DNA of 64,000 bases from assembly GCA_963741985.1 (NCBI GenBank), contig CAVUKD010000002.1:1736001-1800000 (forward strand), given 5' to 3'. This document shows positions 53,711-64,000 of the stretch, piece after piece. Below the pieces are notes generated by a model that was not told the DNA's origin, did no database searches, and saw only the letters and a program-made list of their open reading frames with translations. The DNA comes from Cryomorpha sp963741985. Its GTDB lineage: Bacteria; Bacteroidota; Bacteroidia; Flavobacteriales_D; Cryomorphaceae. Both the position numbers and the translations under genes were made by a program. Positions within the stretch are counted from its first letter, which is position 1; each line of letters opens with the position of its first letter.

Positions 53711-55801
53711 TTATTCATCATCTTCATCGTCGGTCAAACCATCGTCGATCACCTTTCGCGTTTCCAAAATCTTAAATTCTGTACGACGGTTTTCGGCTCT
53801 TCCTTCGGTATTGTCGCTACCGTCGGGGTTGGTATTTGGGGCAATGGGGTTCGACTCGCCGTATCCTTTGGCTTTCAGTCTGTCGGTAGCAATACCTCGA
53901 CTGGTGAGATATTTCACCACGTTTTCGGCGCGTCGCTGAGATAAATCCTGATTATACGTTTCTTCTCCGCGGTTGTCGGTATGCGAACTTATTTCAATCA
54001 CAATTCCCGGGTTTTCCAGAAGCGTATTTAATATTCCTTTATCTATCTCATTTTGAGCTTCGGGAGTCAATTCCGCTGAATCGAATTCATAATTGATATT
54101 GGCCACTATGATGCTGCGGCCGGTCATCTCACTCAAACCTATATTCTGACGTATGATTTTTGATTTGGTAATTTCCCGGGTGTCCACATCAATATTATTC
54201 GAGAAGAATCCTTCTTTCGAAAGCACTACTTTATACTGCTTTTCGGGCTCAAAATTCACATCGAATGTTCCGTCACTATTGGTTTGTGAGCGGCTCATGA
54301 GAATTTCTTGTCCATCTTCCAAAAGGTAAAGATTCACATCTACGCCGTCTAAAAAATCGGTATTGAAAGATTGAGACGAGAGCTTGTCACCCTCACCTTT
54401 TACATAGTCTTCTTCGGTTACCCGCATTACGAATCCTTCCATTTCAATATGGATTACATCATCGATATTAAATTCATAAATATCATCACAGCAGGTCTCA
54501 TTGATCATTTGATATCCTCCCGAGCGATTGGAAACGAAGAACCCACTTTCGCGATCATCATTGAGCACATAATAAAAATCGTCTACGCTGGAGTTGATTG
54601 GATAGCCCACATTGCTCGGTTTCCCAAATCTACTCAGCTCTCCGCGTGCGGAATAAATATCGAGTCCGCCCATTCCGGAATAGCTCGACGAACTGAAATA
54701 GAGCTTCTTTTCTCTTTGATTGAAAAAAGGAGTGATTTCATCTCCTTCGCCATTTATTCGACGTCCCAGATTTCTCGGTTTGCGCCAAACGTTTTTACGG
54801 GTATCAAAATAGGTATAGTAAATATCCATTCCGCCTTTTCCATCCGCCGCATTGCTTGAATAGTAAAGCACATCGCGCTCTTTCTTCTCGTCGTATGCCA
54901 TCGCTGGCTGGCTTACAATAAGATTTTCTCCGTTGATCTCTTCCGGTAATAGTTCAGCGTCTTGCCAGTCGCCATTTTCTTTCCTTGCAGACCAAAGCTT
55001 GCAGGACATCTCCATTTTCCAGTTTTGCTTGCATCGTGTGCAAATGAATAGATCACCGGCTTTATTGAAACTCCCATTAACTACCTGATATTCCGGGGTG
55101 TTAAACGGAACATCCCATAGCTGCGATTGGCTCCAGTCCTCTCCTTCGCGGTGTGCGATATAGAGTTGGCGTCGGGTTGCTGCACTGTCGATCGAATAAT
55201 ACTTAATTTGATTTTCGCGAAGTGAACCAAAAACCAGAACCGAATCGTTCAGTGGAATAGGGGCAAAGTCTTCGTGCGGGCCATTAATATTTGCGCCCAT
55301 ATTGGTGATTTTTACCGGAAGGCTATCAGCAATCAACATCAAAGCCGTATCACAACTGGCTATAGCGGTGCGGAGGGTGCGCTTCCAGCTATTATCATAT
55401 CCTTTCTCACGGATATTGGCTTCAAATGCTTTATATTCGGCTTGCGCTCCTTTGATATCGCCGGTCATCTTCACCATTCGAATATGATCAAAAAGCGCCT
55501 GCGGATTTTTTTCGTCCAGCGTGTACGCGTCCAGATAGGCATCAGCAGCGGCATTGTAGTCGCGATTTTTCTCGTAAAGAGCGCCTAATTTGTTTTGTAC
55601 ACTCGCGCTTTTTTCTTTTTTGGCGGCATAAGCCGAATAATAATTCAGGGCAGTATAATAATCCCCATAGCGTTCGGCGTTTAGAGCTGATTTTTTGAGT
55701 TTACCAGCGCTCATGCCAGCAGTGTTGCTCATTTGGCAAAAAACCTGAGTGGAAAACAAGCAGAGAATAAGAAAAAAGAGAGTATTCTTAGTAACGATCA
55801 C
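53711..55801 (-). CDS. PorE-like protein: TPR, beta-propeller, regulatory domain, OmpA
   Basis: A 696-residue protein with signal peptide (1-22). Domains in order: TPR region (about 35-130; AERYGDYYTALNYYSAYAAKK), WD40/PD40 beta-propeller (about 165-450; LYYSSNAADGKGGMDIYY, KLYFSSSSYSGMGGLDIYSA), carboxypeptidase-like regulatory domain (about 475-560) and OmpA domain (about 570-685; EISSHTDNRGEETYNQDLSQRRAENV) with the peptidoglycan-binding Asp and Arg intact. This is the layout of T9SS PorE and of OmpA partners of SprF. It likely anchors an outer membrane PorP complex to the wall. It overlaps the PorP/SprF gene by 14 bp. Confidence 0.9.
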   Translation of the reverse strand: MIVTKNTLFFLILCLFSTQVFCQMSNTAGMSAGKLKKSALNAERYGDYYTALNYYSAYAAKKEKSASVQNKLGALYEKNRDYNAAADAYLDAYTLDEKNPQALFDHIRMVKMTGDIKGAQAEYKAFEANIREKGYDNSWKRTLRTAIASCDTALMLIADSLPVKITNMGANINGPHEDFAPIPLNDSVLVFGSLRENQIKYYSIDSAATRRQLYIAHREGEDWSQSQLWDVPFNTPEYQVVNGSFNKAGDLFICTRCKQNWKMEMSCKLWSARKENGDWQDAELLPEEINGENLIVSQPAMAYDEKKERDVLYYSSNAADGKGGMDIYYTYFDTRKNVWRKPRNLGRRINGEGDEITPFFNQREKKLYFSSSSYSGMGGLDIYSARGELSRFGKPSNVGYPINSSVDDFYYVLNDDRESGFFVSNRSGGYQMINETCCDDIYEFNIDDVIHIEMEGFVMRVTEEDYVKGEGDKLSSQSFNTDFLDGVDVNLYLLEDGQEILMSRSQTNSDGTFDVNFEPEKQYKVVLSKEGFFSNNIDVDTREITKSKIIRQNIGLSEMTGRSIIVANINYEFDSAELTPEAQNEIDKGILNTLLENPGIVIEISSHTDNRGEETYNQDLSQRRAENVVKYLTSRGIATDRLKAKGYGESNPIAPNTNPDGSDNTEGRAENRRTEFKILETRKVIDDGLTDDEDDE

Positions 55802-56792
55802 AGGGGATTATAATACGTTTAATTGCCGTACTCGGGCTAATATAAATAAGTGAAAATTCAATGGCTCCCCGGTTGTTTGTAGCTTGATCAAGATTGGAAT
55901 AATTCACATCGTAGGCCATTGCCACCCGAAAATTTTTGATCACCAATCCGATACTAGCAATATATGCGTCGGCATTTCGGTTAAATCCATTTCGCAGATC
56001 TATACCTAGTGAAATTTCTTTCACTCCATTTGGTGAGTCGGAAACATAGAGACCTACATCTCCGCCAAAAACCACCTCCTGAGCCTTGTGAATATTGGAA
56101 ACCAATAACATAGGTCGAATAAAAACATCGGAATCAAAATCGTGACTCCATTTCACGTAGGTGTTAAAACGCTGCGCTAATGGCTCCTCATTATCAAAAA
56201 AGGAAACATTTGGCGCGTTGAGATGCTGCACTGAAAAACCGCCTTTCAGAGATCCCGATTTAAATTTTCTTTCGGCAAGGAAGCCTGCATTCAGGTCGAA
56301 ATAGCTCGTTTGATTGGTCAAATTTGATTCAGATAAAGGGAGCCCGGTGTCAAATCTTCCAATATTCGGATTGTACTGTTCGGGAAAGCTCGTGCCGTTC
56401 AGGTTGTAACTTTTGAGAACAAATCCGGGCTGAATTCCAGCGCTAAGCGTCCAAAGCTTTGTGTGGTGCGTATATCCAAAACTGAGATATACCCGATTAT
56501 TTGTGAGATCGATCACTCCACTTTGATCGTTTACCACAACCAATCCTGCACTAAATTGCCCCGGCAGTGCATAAATTTGTTGATCGTAAGCGGCCGCAAT
56601 CGTCTGAAATGGTTGCCCGATACTTTTCCATTGCTGACGATAGTTACCCGTCACACGCCAATCGCCGTCAAAAACTCCGGTTTCGCCGGCATTTAGCGTA
56701 AGCGGAGAATAATCATAGAGTGAAAAATGAAGATCCTGACTTTTTACCACAAGGGATGAAAGCAGCAGAATAGAACTGAGAATATAGCGCAT
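55788..56792 (-). CDS. PorP/SprF family T9SS membrane protein
   Basis: A 334-residue outer membrane barrel starting at the ATG at 56792 (MRYILSSILLLSSLVVKSQ is the signal peptide). Family features are DLHFSLYDYSPLTLNAGETGVF at the mature start, GNYRQQWKSI, AAYDQQI and the end AMAYDVNYSNLD...GAIEFSLIY. PorP/SprF proteins serve export or surface attachment of T9SS cargo with type B tails. The ATG overlaps the M43 protease stop (ATGA), and the PorE-like gene follows. Confidence 0.93.
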   Translation of the reverse strand: MRYILSSILLLSSLVVKSQDLHFSLYDYSPLTLNAGETGVFDGDWRVTGNYRQQWKSIGQPFQTIAAAYDQQIYALPGQFSAGLVVVNDQSGVIDLTNNRVYLSFGYTHHTKLWTLSAGIQPGFVLKSYNLNGTSFPEQYNPNIGRFDTGLPLSESNLTNQTSYFDLNAGFLAERKFKSGSLKGGFSVQHLNAPNVSFFDNEEPLAQRFNTYVKWSHDFDSDVFIRPMLLVSNIHKAQEVVFGGDVGLYVSDSPNGVKEISLGIDLRNGFNRNADAYIASIGLVIKNFRVAMAYDVNYSNLDQATNNRGAIEFSLIYISPSTAIKRIIIPCDRY

Positions 56793-57649
56793 CACCACAG
56801 ATAGTTTCTTAAAAGTAAATATTGCTCCACCATGCGGTTGTACTGCTGTTTTGTGAATTGACACTTACAAGGAGAATAGGACATGAAATTTTTTGACGGT
56901 GGCACATAAAAATTCCCCATAGCGTCAGTAGCGGGCGTGCCGATGTAATTGCAGTCAATGCCAGAAAAGTCGTTGCCGTCAGAGGTGGGATTAGCTTCCG
57001 TGTCGCATATAATATCTCCGGCAGTTGAGCAGTTGGAGCCATCGACAAGTTCTAAACCCATATCTGTTTCGAAGGTGTGGAAAAGACCTAAAAAATGTCC
57101 CATTTCGTGAACCAAGACTTCATTATCCGAACCGTTCAAGGAGCTTTTTGTAATATGAATAATATCCGATCCTCCAGGCATGGAAGCATAACCGCCTACG
57201 ATACCATATTGGGTTAAGAATATGGTAGCACTAATAAATACGTTAATAATATTGGGTTCGTAGTACATGGCGCGCATATCAGCAGCGTCTTGGAGCTCGA
57301 TGTAATTGTTAAACTGATGATTGTCCAAATCACGCCTCTCACAAAACTCGAAGGTAATACCGGTTGGCGCCCAAACTTCATTCAACCGATCAACGGCATT
57401 TTGTAACATGGTGTCGCTAATTCCCGTGGTTCCAAGACTATCTTTTATCACTTGGAAAAGAATTGACAATTTCCTGTTTACTTTATTTATTTGCTCACAT
57501 CCAAAGTATCCCGGCATCGATCGGATCTGAGACTCCAGATACGAATGGGGAACCTGCGTGCCACATCTAAAATTGGTCTGGCAAAAGCTTAATGATGTCC
57601 ACAAAAAAAAGATGCTGAAAAATCCTGTAAGGAGTATAGCTGGTCTCAC
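56792..57649 (-). CDS. M43 family zinc metalloprotease
   Basis: A 285-residue secreted protease with signal peptide (1-23, SFCQ). The zinc motif HEMGHFLGLFH supplies His181, Glu182, His185 and His191, and the Met-turn is NFMSYSPC. This is the pappalysin/cytophagalysin family. It ends soon after the catalytic domain, with no T9SS C-terminal signal, so Sec export to the periplasm or another route is likely. It heads the transcript with the PorP/SprF and PorE-like genes and may process exported proteins; that is inference. Confidence 0.9.
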   Translation of the reverse strand: MRPAILLTGFFSIFFLWTSLSFCQTNFRCGTQVPHSYLESQIRSMPGYFGCEQINKVNRKLSILFQVIKDSLGTTGISDTMLQNAVDRLNEVWAPTGITFEFCERRDLDNHQFNNYIELQDAADMRAMYYEPNIINVFISATIFLTQYGIVGGYASMPGGSDIIHITKSSLNGSDNEVLVHEMGHFLGLFHTFETDMGLELVDGSNCSTAGDIICDTEANPTSDGNDFSGIDCNYIGTPATDAMGNFYVPPSKNFMSYSPCKCQFTKQQYNRMVEQYLLLRNYLW

Positions 57650-57714
57650 TATTTCAATTTTGAATGGCTAAAGAAAGAAATTTATTTCTATTTTGGCAAC
57701 GTTTAACAAGAGTG

Positions 57715-60700
57715 ATGAAAAATATTTTCTTTCTATTTTTAACTGCTGCGTTAATTTTCAGCTCCTTAGGTGCCGTTGCACAAATCGGTGCAAGTGAGAC
57801 GGAAGGTTGCGCACCGTTAGCAAGTGTGGTTTTTACAAGCAGTTTTTCAAGTCCGTCGAATATTCTTTGGAATTTTGATGATGGAGCTACTTCCAATTTG
57901 GCCAGTCCGACCCATAGTTTTGCTAATCCCGGGGTTTACAATGTAAGTTATTCTGCGACGAGTGGAGGAGCGCCGGTGAATGCGAACATTACCATTACAG
58001 TATATGCCAATCCGATTGTAGATTTCACCAACTCGCCTGAAGGCGGCGTTTGTCTCGGTCAGTCGATACAATTTATTGATGGTTCGACCGGTGGAAGCGG
58101 TTCGGCAATAACCCAGCTACAGTGGGATTTTGGCGATGGAACGCCCGGCAATGGCGGATCGCCTATAAATCACACGTATTCCAATCCCGGAACCTACACG
58201 GTTACGCTTATTGCAACCGATGCAAATGGATGTGTGGCTTCAGCAAGTCAAAATAATGCGGTTGCGATTTCTGAACCTCCTACCATTGAATGTTACTACC
58301 AATCCCAGTCCGGTGGTAGCATGTGCGGCACCATTGAATGTGACATTCGCCAACACCACGACTTCAAATAGCCCGACGGGAGCGGCTCTCACCCATAGTT
58401 GGGATTTTGGAAATGGCCAAACATCTGACCAGCAGAATCCTGGTACTATAACATATTCTGCTGAAGGGGTTTTTACTATTACCTATACCGCTACGGATAA
58501 TGTAGGCTGCTCTGCTACCCAAACTATCCCGGTCTCTGTGCAGCAACCTTCCGCAGAAATTAATGTTATAGGCCTTACCAATGGGGTTTCTTGTGGAGAC
58601 GTTGAATTTGAAATTGTCGGTACTCAAGGTGGAACATTCAGTTATGGCGATGGCACTACCGGTGCATCTCTCTTCCATACCTATACTTCCGAAGGTTCTT
58701 TTGATGTTGCTTACTCGATTAGTGTCGCAGGTTGTTCTGCTCAGGCAAATACTTCCGTAACTATTGAGATACCTACGGCTACAATTATTTCAAATCCCGG
58801 TTACGCCTGTTTCAAACCCGCCGATTTCACCTATTCGATTTCATCAGATTATAGCTTAGACCAATACGAATGGACATTTGCAGATGGCGAAACCTCGACA
58901 GATGCTAATCCGACTCATCCTTTGGACTATCCCGGTCCGGGAGAATACGATAGGAATGGATTAGAGCAATTTGAAACATCACTTACTTTTATCACTGTGA
59001 ATGGCTGCGAGGGTACTGCGCAAATTATTGACTCCATCGCTTTGCCAAATGCATTGTTTTATCCGGGTGCGACACAAGGTTGTGCTCCACTCCAAACGGT
59101 TTTTAATGATGAGAGTGCTTATTATATCGAAGGAAATATCGCCGAGTGGGAATGGCATTTTGGGGATGGGCAGCAGCTCACTGAAACAGAAACCACGAAT
59201 CCCGCTCATAGCTATCCCAACCCTGGTGAATATGAAGCCTACCTAATTATTACTACCACCGAAGGTTGTATAGACACATCATTCACTCATTTAATTGAAG
59301 TGGGTGAGCCAATAGCGCCTTCTTTTACGTTAGAACCAACTACGATTTGTCAAGGAGAACCGGTACAAGTGACCAATACTTCTGTAAATACTGATTTGAT
59401 AGATGCTTACTCCTATTCGGGTGATGGATTTACGCTCGATAATTGCAGAGATGAATCCCAACCAGAACTGATTTTCGACGATGTTACCGGTACACAAACC
59501 GTTACCCAATATGCTGAATACAACGGCTGTTTTGATAGTTATACGCAAACAATTACCGTGCAAGGGCCTATTGGCAAATTGAATTATGAATGCAATTGCG
59601 GAACACCTCTCGATTATGTTTTTACGGCTACCGTTTCCGAAGCGGATCATTGGACTTGGGATTTTGGCGATGGTTCAGTGGTTGAAAATTCTTCCGCTGT
59701 GGTCATGAATCATTCTTATGGCCAAACAGGAGATTATACAGTAGTTCTCACGAGTTATTCCGATGCCACAGGCTGTGAACCCTACACGGATACCACTATT
59801 GTAAAAGTGCGTCAGTTGAAGGCGGGTCTCAACTTACAGGCATTTTCATGTGCTGGTGAACAAGTAACTTTGGATGCTGCGGGTTCAATTGACGTTGGAG
59901 AATCCGGAGTTTGCAACCGCAATTATCTCTGGTATTTTGGTGACAATTCACGTCCCATTAAAACGGATCTTCCCACTACAGATCATATTTATACGGGTGG
60001 AGGCGATTATACTACCCAACTTTTTGTAGAAGATGTAAATGGCTGCGTGGACTCAACCTCCGCCCTGATTCGGGTTTTTGGAATTGCCGCGGCCTATGAA
60101 GCCGATACCCTGTTTGGCTGTCCTCCTTTTGAGGTTCATTTCTCTGATTTGAGTCAAGCCGATACCACTATTGTTTCTTGGGATTGGAATTTTGATGATG
60201 GCAATAGCAGCAATAATCAAAATCCAACGAATATTTTCGAAAATGTTCAATACAACTCCAGCAATAATCCGATTCCTTTTACCATAAACCTTACCGTTGT
60301 TGATACCTTAGGTTGCACCTCAACAATTGATAATTTGGTAATTAGCCCACTTGGCCCCAATCCTGATTTCGACGTCACTACCGAATCCAATATCTGTGTG
60401 GGAGATATGGTGGGTTTTGAGCCAACAGCTTCTAATATCAATGTGAACACATACACTTGGGAGTATGGTAATGATTCCACTTCAGCAGGTCCTGTTGGAA
60501 ATAGTATTTTCACCGATCCGGGCTCTTACGAAATCACGCTCACTGTGACCGATGAATTCGGCTGTGCCCGAACACTTACCCAATCTCTTGTGGATGTTCA
60601 GGCATATCCGGTTGCTATAATAGATCCGAGTTACGGGGAGGACGAGGTGCTTTGTTACCCAGTTATTGCTTCATTTACAGATGTTTCTATTGCCAATGTT

Positions 60701-62122
60701 TTTGATAGTCGTAGCTGGGAGCTCAACATGGGAGGGCCTGCACTCAGTGTTCCAACGGTGCAAACCACTTTTCAGCAACCAGGATTTTACAATATTGATC
60801 TCGAAGTTGTGACGACTTATGGCTGTGTTGGCGATACTACAATTGTGGTGCAAGTGCAGGGCCCCGTTGCCGAAATTGAACTCACCCCCGATGCAATTTG
60901 TCCGGGAGGCAGCATTGAACTAAATCTCACGGACACCGCGGATCTGGATACCTGGCAATTTGATTTTGGGGATGGAAATGAAGCAACAAACCAATGGCCG
61001 GCTTTTCACGAATACGATCCCAGTTTTATTCCCTCCACAGGTCAAACCCTGATCACGCTAGTAATGTTCAGTCCAGACAGTGTATGCTCATCAGCGCGAA
61101 CCGCCGAGCTAATTATTGAAGAGGTGGTTGCCGATTTTGATCGAAACAATGAAACCGCTGAAATCGACTCGATTCACTGCTTCGGCACACCGGATGTTTT
61201 CACAAATACCTCCACCTCCAATGCCAATCAGTTTCTGTGGACTTTTAGCAGTGGACAAACCTATACAACTGTAACACCACCTGTTGGGAATCTTGCGCCC
61301 GGCGAATACATCATCAATCTGCAGGTACAAAGTGCACTGGGTTGCCGTGATACTGTTGAGAAATATTTGCGTATTTATCCTTTACCCATTGCCGAAGTAA
61401 ACAGTGGTGCTATTTGCCGTGGCGATAATATTTTGCTTACTGCATCGGGTGGAGTGAGCTACAGTTGGCAGCCACCTGAAACAATTGACAACCCAAATTC
61501 GGATGTGGTTTTTGCCAGTCCCGAGAATACGATCCACTACACTGTTTTTGTAACCGACACAAACGATTGTACTGCATCGGCCATATCTACGGTTCAGGTT
61601 TTTCAGCCTGCTCCGAGCATCGAAGTGGATACCATTTTGCGTATTGGCGACTCTGATTATACAGGTTTCTATCTTGGGCCGGGATATACCTATCTCTGGA
61701 CTCCAGATATTGAATTGGTCTGCGACACCTGTTCCTCAACGACATTTACTCCACTTGAAGACAGAACTTACACCCTGACGATTACTGACACATTGGGTTG
61801 TTTTTCAACGGATTCTTATTTCTATTTTCAAATTCTCGAAGTAGCCTCCGTGGAAGTGCCCGATGCGTTTACCCCGAATGGAGATGGAATAAATGACAAG
61901 ATATATGTAAAGGGATGGGGAATAGAATCTTTGCTGTCTTTCAGTATCTACAATCGCTGGGGGGAACTTGTATTCCAAACCAGCGATATAGATCAAGGCT
62001 GGGACGGTTCCTACAAAGGAGAAGTACAAAGTCCCGATTCGTACGCGTACATTGTCGTAGTGAAGAATTATATTTACGGAGAGCCGACGACTGTAAAGGG
62101 GTTTTTTGATCTAGTAAGGTAA
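57715..62122 (+). CDS. giant PKD-repeat surface protein with T9SS type B tail, one frameshift
   Basis: A single gene split by one extra base near 58288: the first frame closes at 58371 and the second runs to 62122. Dropping one base gives 1469 codons. The start at 57715 yields a signal peptide (MKNIFFLFLTAALIF, cut near AVAQ); a frame extension to 57664 is not needed. About 12-15 PKD-type repeats follow (marks WDFGDG, NFDDG, WHFGDG, DFGDGNE, each ending in YTVTL-like strands). The CHU_C tail has VPDAFTPNGDGINDK, NRWGELVFQ and ends GFFDLVR. It is a likely T9SS-exported adhesin, divergent from the M43-PorP-PorE genes. The frameshift may be real or a sequencing error. Confidence 0.88.
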
Positions 62123-62143
62123 AAAGAAAGCTCATTTATTTTT

Positions 62144-62854
62144 TCACAAATTGCTTTCCGCAACTTTTTCTACCGGATTATCACTTTCTACCACCCCATC
62201 GCGCAGTCTCACAAGGCGCTTTGCTCGTACCGCAATATCTTCCTCATGGGTCACCAGAATGATTGTATTCCCAAGGTTGTGAATATCGTCAAGCAGGCTC
62301 ATTATTTCGTAAGATGTTTTGGAGTCTAGGTTACCTGTTGGCTCATCTGCAAGAATAATCGCCGGTTTATTTACCAATGCCCGTGCCACAGCGACACGTT
62401 GTCGTTGCCCACCGCTTAGCTCATTTGGTTTGTGATCCATTCGATCGCCAAGGCCCACTTGAATAAGCACCTCCCGCGCTCTTTCAAGTCTTTCCTGTTT
62501 GCCTACGCCCTTGTAAATAAGAGGAAGCGCAACATTTTCCAGCGAGGAATATCTCGGGAGCAGATTAAATGTCTGAAAAATAAAACCGATTTCACGGTTT
62601 CGCACTTCGGCGAGTTCATCATCTACTTTTTTGCTTACATCCTGACCATTAAGGAAATACGTTCCGCGGGTAGGCGTATCAAGACAACCGAGGATATTCA
62701 TAAGGGTGGATTTTCCACTTCCCGAGGGCCCCATTAAGGCCACATATTCATTTTTGCGAATGTCGAGATCAATCGAACGGAGTGCCTGAACTTCCTGCGT
62801 ACCAATTTGGTAAATTTTTGCAAGGTCGCGTACTTCTATTAGTGAATTGCCCAT
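62144..62854 (-). CDS. LolD/MacB-type ABC transporter ATPase
   Basis: A 236-residue ABC ATPase with Walker A GPSGSGKST (near 41), Q-loop IFQTFNLLP, signature LSGGQRQRVAVARAL (near 146) and Walker B ILADEPTGNLDS. This subclass serves MacB/FtsX-type permeases (lipoprotein release, macrolide-type export). No permease is adjacent; one of the right type lies at 40965-42224. It starts one base inside the methyltransferase stop, so the two genes are co-transcribed. Confidence 0.92.
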   Translation of the reverse strand: MGNSLIEVRDLAKIYQIGTQEVQALRSIDLDIRKNEYVALMGPSGSGKSTLMNILGCLDTPTRGTYFLNGQDVSKKVDDELAEVRNREIGFIFQTFNLLPRYSSLENVALPLIYKGVGKQERLERAREVLIQVGLGDRMDHKPNELSGGQRQRVAVARALVNKPAIILADEPTGNLDSKTSYEIMSLLDDIHNLGNTIILVTHEEDIAVRAKRLVRLRDGVVESDNPVEKVAESNL

Positions 62855-63618
62855 TAGTATTTTATTATAAAATGTTCGGGAGTCATTTCCTTACGGAAAA
62901 AAACGAGACCCATATCAAAAATGTCGACGGTCACACAAACTGCAGGATGGGATATTATCTCATTCCAGGCCGCTTCCATTTCCTTCGACCAATGTATATC
63001 TCCAACGACGATAATAGAGTTTTGGTCTGTCTTGTTGAGAATTGAATTAAAATAAGCGAGGGTAGGTGCTTTTCGATGATTTCCATCTAAATAGGCCATA
63101 TCGATTTGATCGAATTTCATCAAAACAACCTCTAGTTTTTCATCAAAAGATCCAGTGATAATCTCGCCCTTGAGATCCAGTTTTTCTAAATTCTTTTTCG
63201 CAATCGACGCAAGCCCGGCATCCCCTTCAATAGATATTATTTTCCGGGTAGATTTGGCCGCCGCTAATGCAGCGGTAGTAAGTCCCAAATTGGTACCCAG
63301 TTCTAAAATGTTTTCAGAGCCCAGATAATCTGCAAGACGTTGAAGCATTCCCGCATTTTTTATTGAAGTGCTGCTTACTTTTACGATTGAGGATACTTGC
63401 CTGTTGGAGTGATTATCAACACGAGAACCCGCGCCAAGGTCCGTTATTTCAATTTCTTCATTTGATTGAAGAAGCTCTTTTCTAAGATTTTTTATATCGG
63501 CACTTCTATGCCATTTACGCGCTCTAAATACTTTCTCGACCAATTCAAATACAAAAGGTGAATGGATGCCATGGCGCGTTTTTGCCTTATGCCGATATCT
63601 GAGATATGCTTTTACCAT
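62854..63618 (-). CDS. class I SAM-dependent methyltransferase
   Basis: About 254 residues from the ATG at 63618 (MVKAYLRYRHKAKTRHGIHSPFVFELV); an ATG at 63684 adds 22 residues not expected in the family. The HGIHSPFVF start, the SAM loop ILELGTNLGLTTAAL (near 112), SIEGDAG and the DMAYLDGNHRKAPTL stretch are typical of a Bacteroidota O-methyltransferase-like family. The acceptor is unknown. Its pairing with a LolD-type ATPase gene is a recurring arrangement as far as I recall. Confidence 0.85.
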   Translation of the reverse strand: MVKAYLRYRHKAKTRHGIHSPFVFELVEKVFRARKWHRSADIKNLRKELLQSNEEIEITDLGAGSRVDNHSNRQVSSIVKVSSTSIKNAGMLQRLADYLGSENILELGTNLGLTTAALAAAKSTRKIISIEGDAGLASIAKKNLEKLDLKGEIITGSFDEKLEVVLMKFDQIDMAYLDGNHRKAPTLAYFNSILNKTDQNSIIVVGDIHWSKEMEAAWNEIISHPAVCVTVDIFDMGLVFFRKEMTPEHFIIKY

Positions 63619-64000
63619 TTCCACACGGCTAAAATACGGTGATAATCCGAATCTCATAACGCTAAATACCGATACGGTCTTCAAACCGTTTGGGCGGTAT
63701 AAATCTCAGAGAGGTGGTAAAAGAATAACCAGGAGATGGATCCGGAGTTGGAATTTGTGCCGAAGAGGAATACTCTTTACAGTTGGTGAGATTATTTCGA
63801 TTAGTTCGAAACCACAGACCTCTGCAAGTATCTCGATTTTTCATCGCGGCATTTCTGCCAATTTCACCACTTTGACAGTAAATGAGACGAGGAAATAAGA
63901 GACTTTTAAATGAGTTTAAGCATTTCTTTTCGAAAAAAATGAGCTGATCGCATCAGATATTTTTACGAATCACACGTGTTAATTCAGAAATATTTTGGTT
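63619..64000. other. right-edge region without a recognised gene
   Basis: No gene is supported. Open stretches on both strands (63566-63898 plus, 63662-63844 minus) show no family pattern or signal. The region should hold the promoter of the methyltransferase-ATPase pair, but no clear box was found, and a gene beyond the window may reach in. Confidence 0.4.

Noticed and set aside
57715..62122. PKD repeats as a DNA repeat array
   Set aside because: The repeats are similar as protein motifs but diverged at the DNA level, so they are ordinary repeat domains, not recent tandem DNA repeats.
63566..63898. Plus-strand open frame of 110 residues at the right edge
   Set aside because: It overlaps the start of the methyltransferase on the other strand and has an unlikely, basic composition with no recognisable motif.
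1..64000. CRISPR array, prophage, insertion sequence or rRNA genes
   Set aside because: No regularly spaced repeats, transposase, integrase, phage structural genes or rRNA-like sequence were seen anywhere in the window.

Overview
The window looks like a chromosomal piece of a Bacteroidota bacterium, most likely a marine or aquatic relative of the Flavobacteriales. Supporting signs are type IX secretion (T9SS) cargo with gliding-type C-terminal domains, a PorP/SprF protein with a PorE-like OmpA partner, an S46 dipeptidyl-peptidase, a split cobalamin-dependent methionine synthase, the order rodA-mrdA-mreD-mreC-mreB-purH, and promoter boxes of the TAnnTTTG type. There is no phage, plasmid, IS element, rRNA or CRISPR array. 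Most of the window is housekeeping and cell-envelope genes.

Layout. 1-1.5 kb: Sco copper chaperone (cut by the left edge), a DUF420 membrane protein and a small CxxC membrane protein, probably for cytochrome oxidase assembly. 1.5-5.3 kb: metH as two genes. 5.3-10.1 kb: an OmpA-like protein, TolC, an HlyD/MacA-type adaptor and tsaB. 10.2-17.4 kb (minus): S46 peptidase, a YD-repeat protein, a DUF255 thioredoxin-like protein, an LEA2 lipoprotein and an M20 dipeptidase, the last four overlapping each other. 17.6-22.7 kb: two tandem choice-of-anchor L proteins with T9SS type B tails, the second broken by seven frameshifts and one stop. 22.7-24.9 kb: histidine kinase, secreted protein and methyltransferase. 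24.9-32.8 kb: tRNA-Phe, then coaX, an outer membrane protein, a TPR protein, lptC, a small membrane protein, a CNNM/CorC protein and a PpiD-like isomerase. 33.2-33.7 kb: a decayed toxin-antitoxin pair behind a large imperfect palindrome. 33.7-40.8 kb (minus): the rod-shape cluster and purH. 40.9-46.9 kb: an ABC permease, small conserved genes, an aldo/keto reductase and unknown membrane proteins, including a truncated duplicate of one of them. 47-50.8 kb (minus): lipoprotein, mannose-1-phosphate guanylyltransferase, aminotransferase, SprT-like protein and a small lipoprotein overlapping it. 50.9-53.4 kb: mlaE-mlaF, DUF2795 and a cobalamin adenosyltransferase. 53.7-62.1 kb: a T9SS module (PorE-like, PorP/SprF, M43 protease) divergent from a giant PKD-repeat type B adhesin that has one frameshift. 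62.1-63.6 kb: an ABC ATPase and a methyltransferase.

The themes are envelope building (Mre/PBP2/RodA, LptC, MlaEF, periplasmic isomerase), export to the surface (T9SS parts and cargo, TolC/HlyD) and B12-dependent methionine synthesis (MetH plus adenosyltransferase). I saw no clearly new multi-gene system. The best leads are the T9SS adhesin module, the clustered lesions in the second anchor-L gene, the truncated duplicate with hairpin and repeats at 43.9-44.2 kb, and the palindrome at 33.2 kb.
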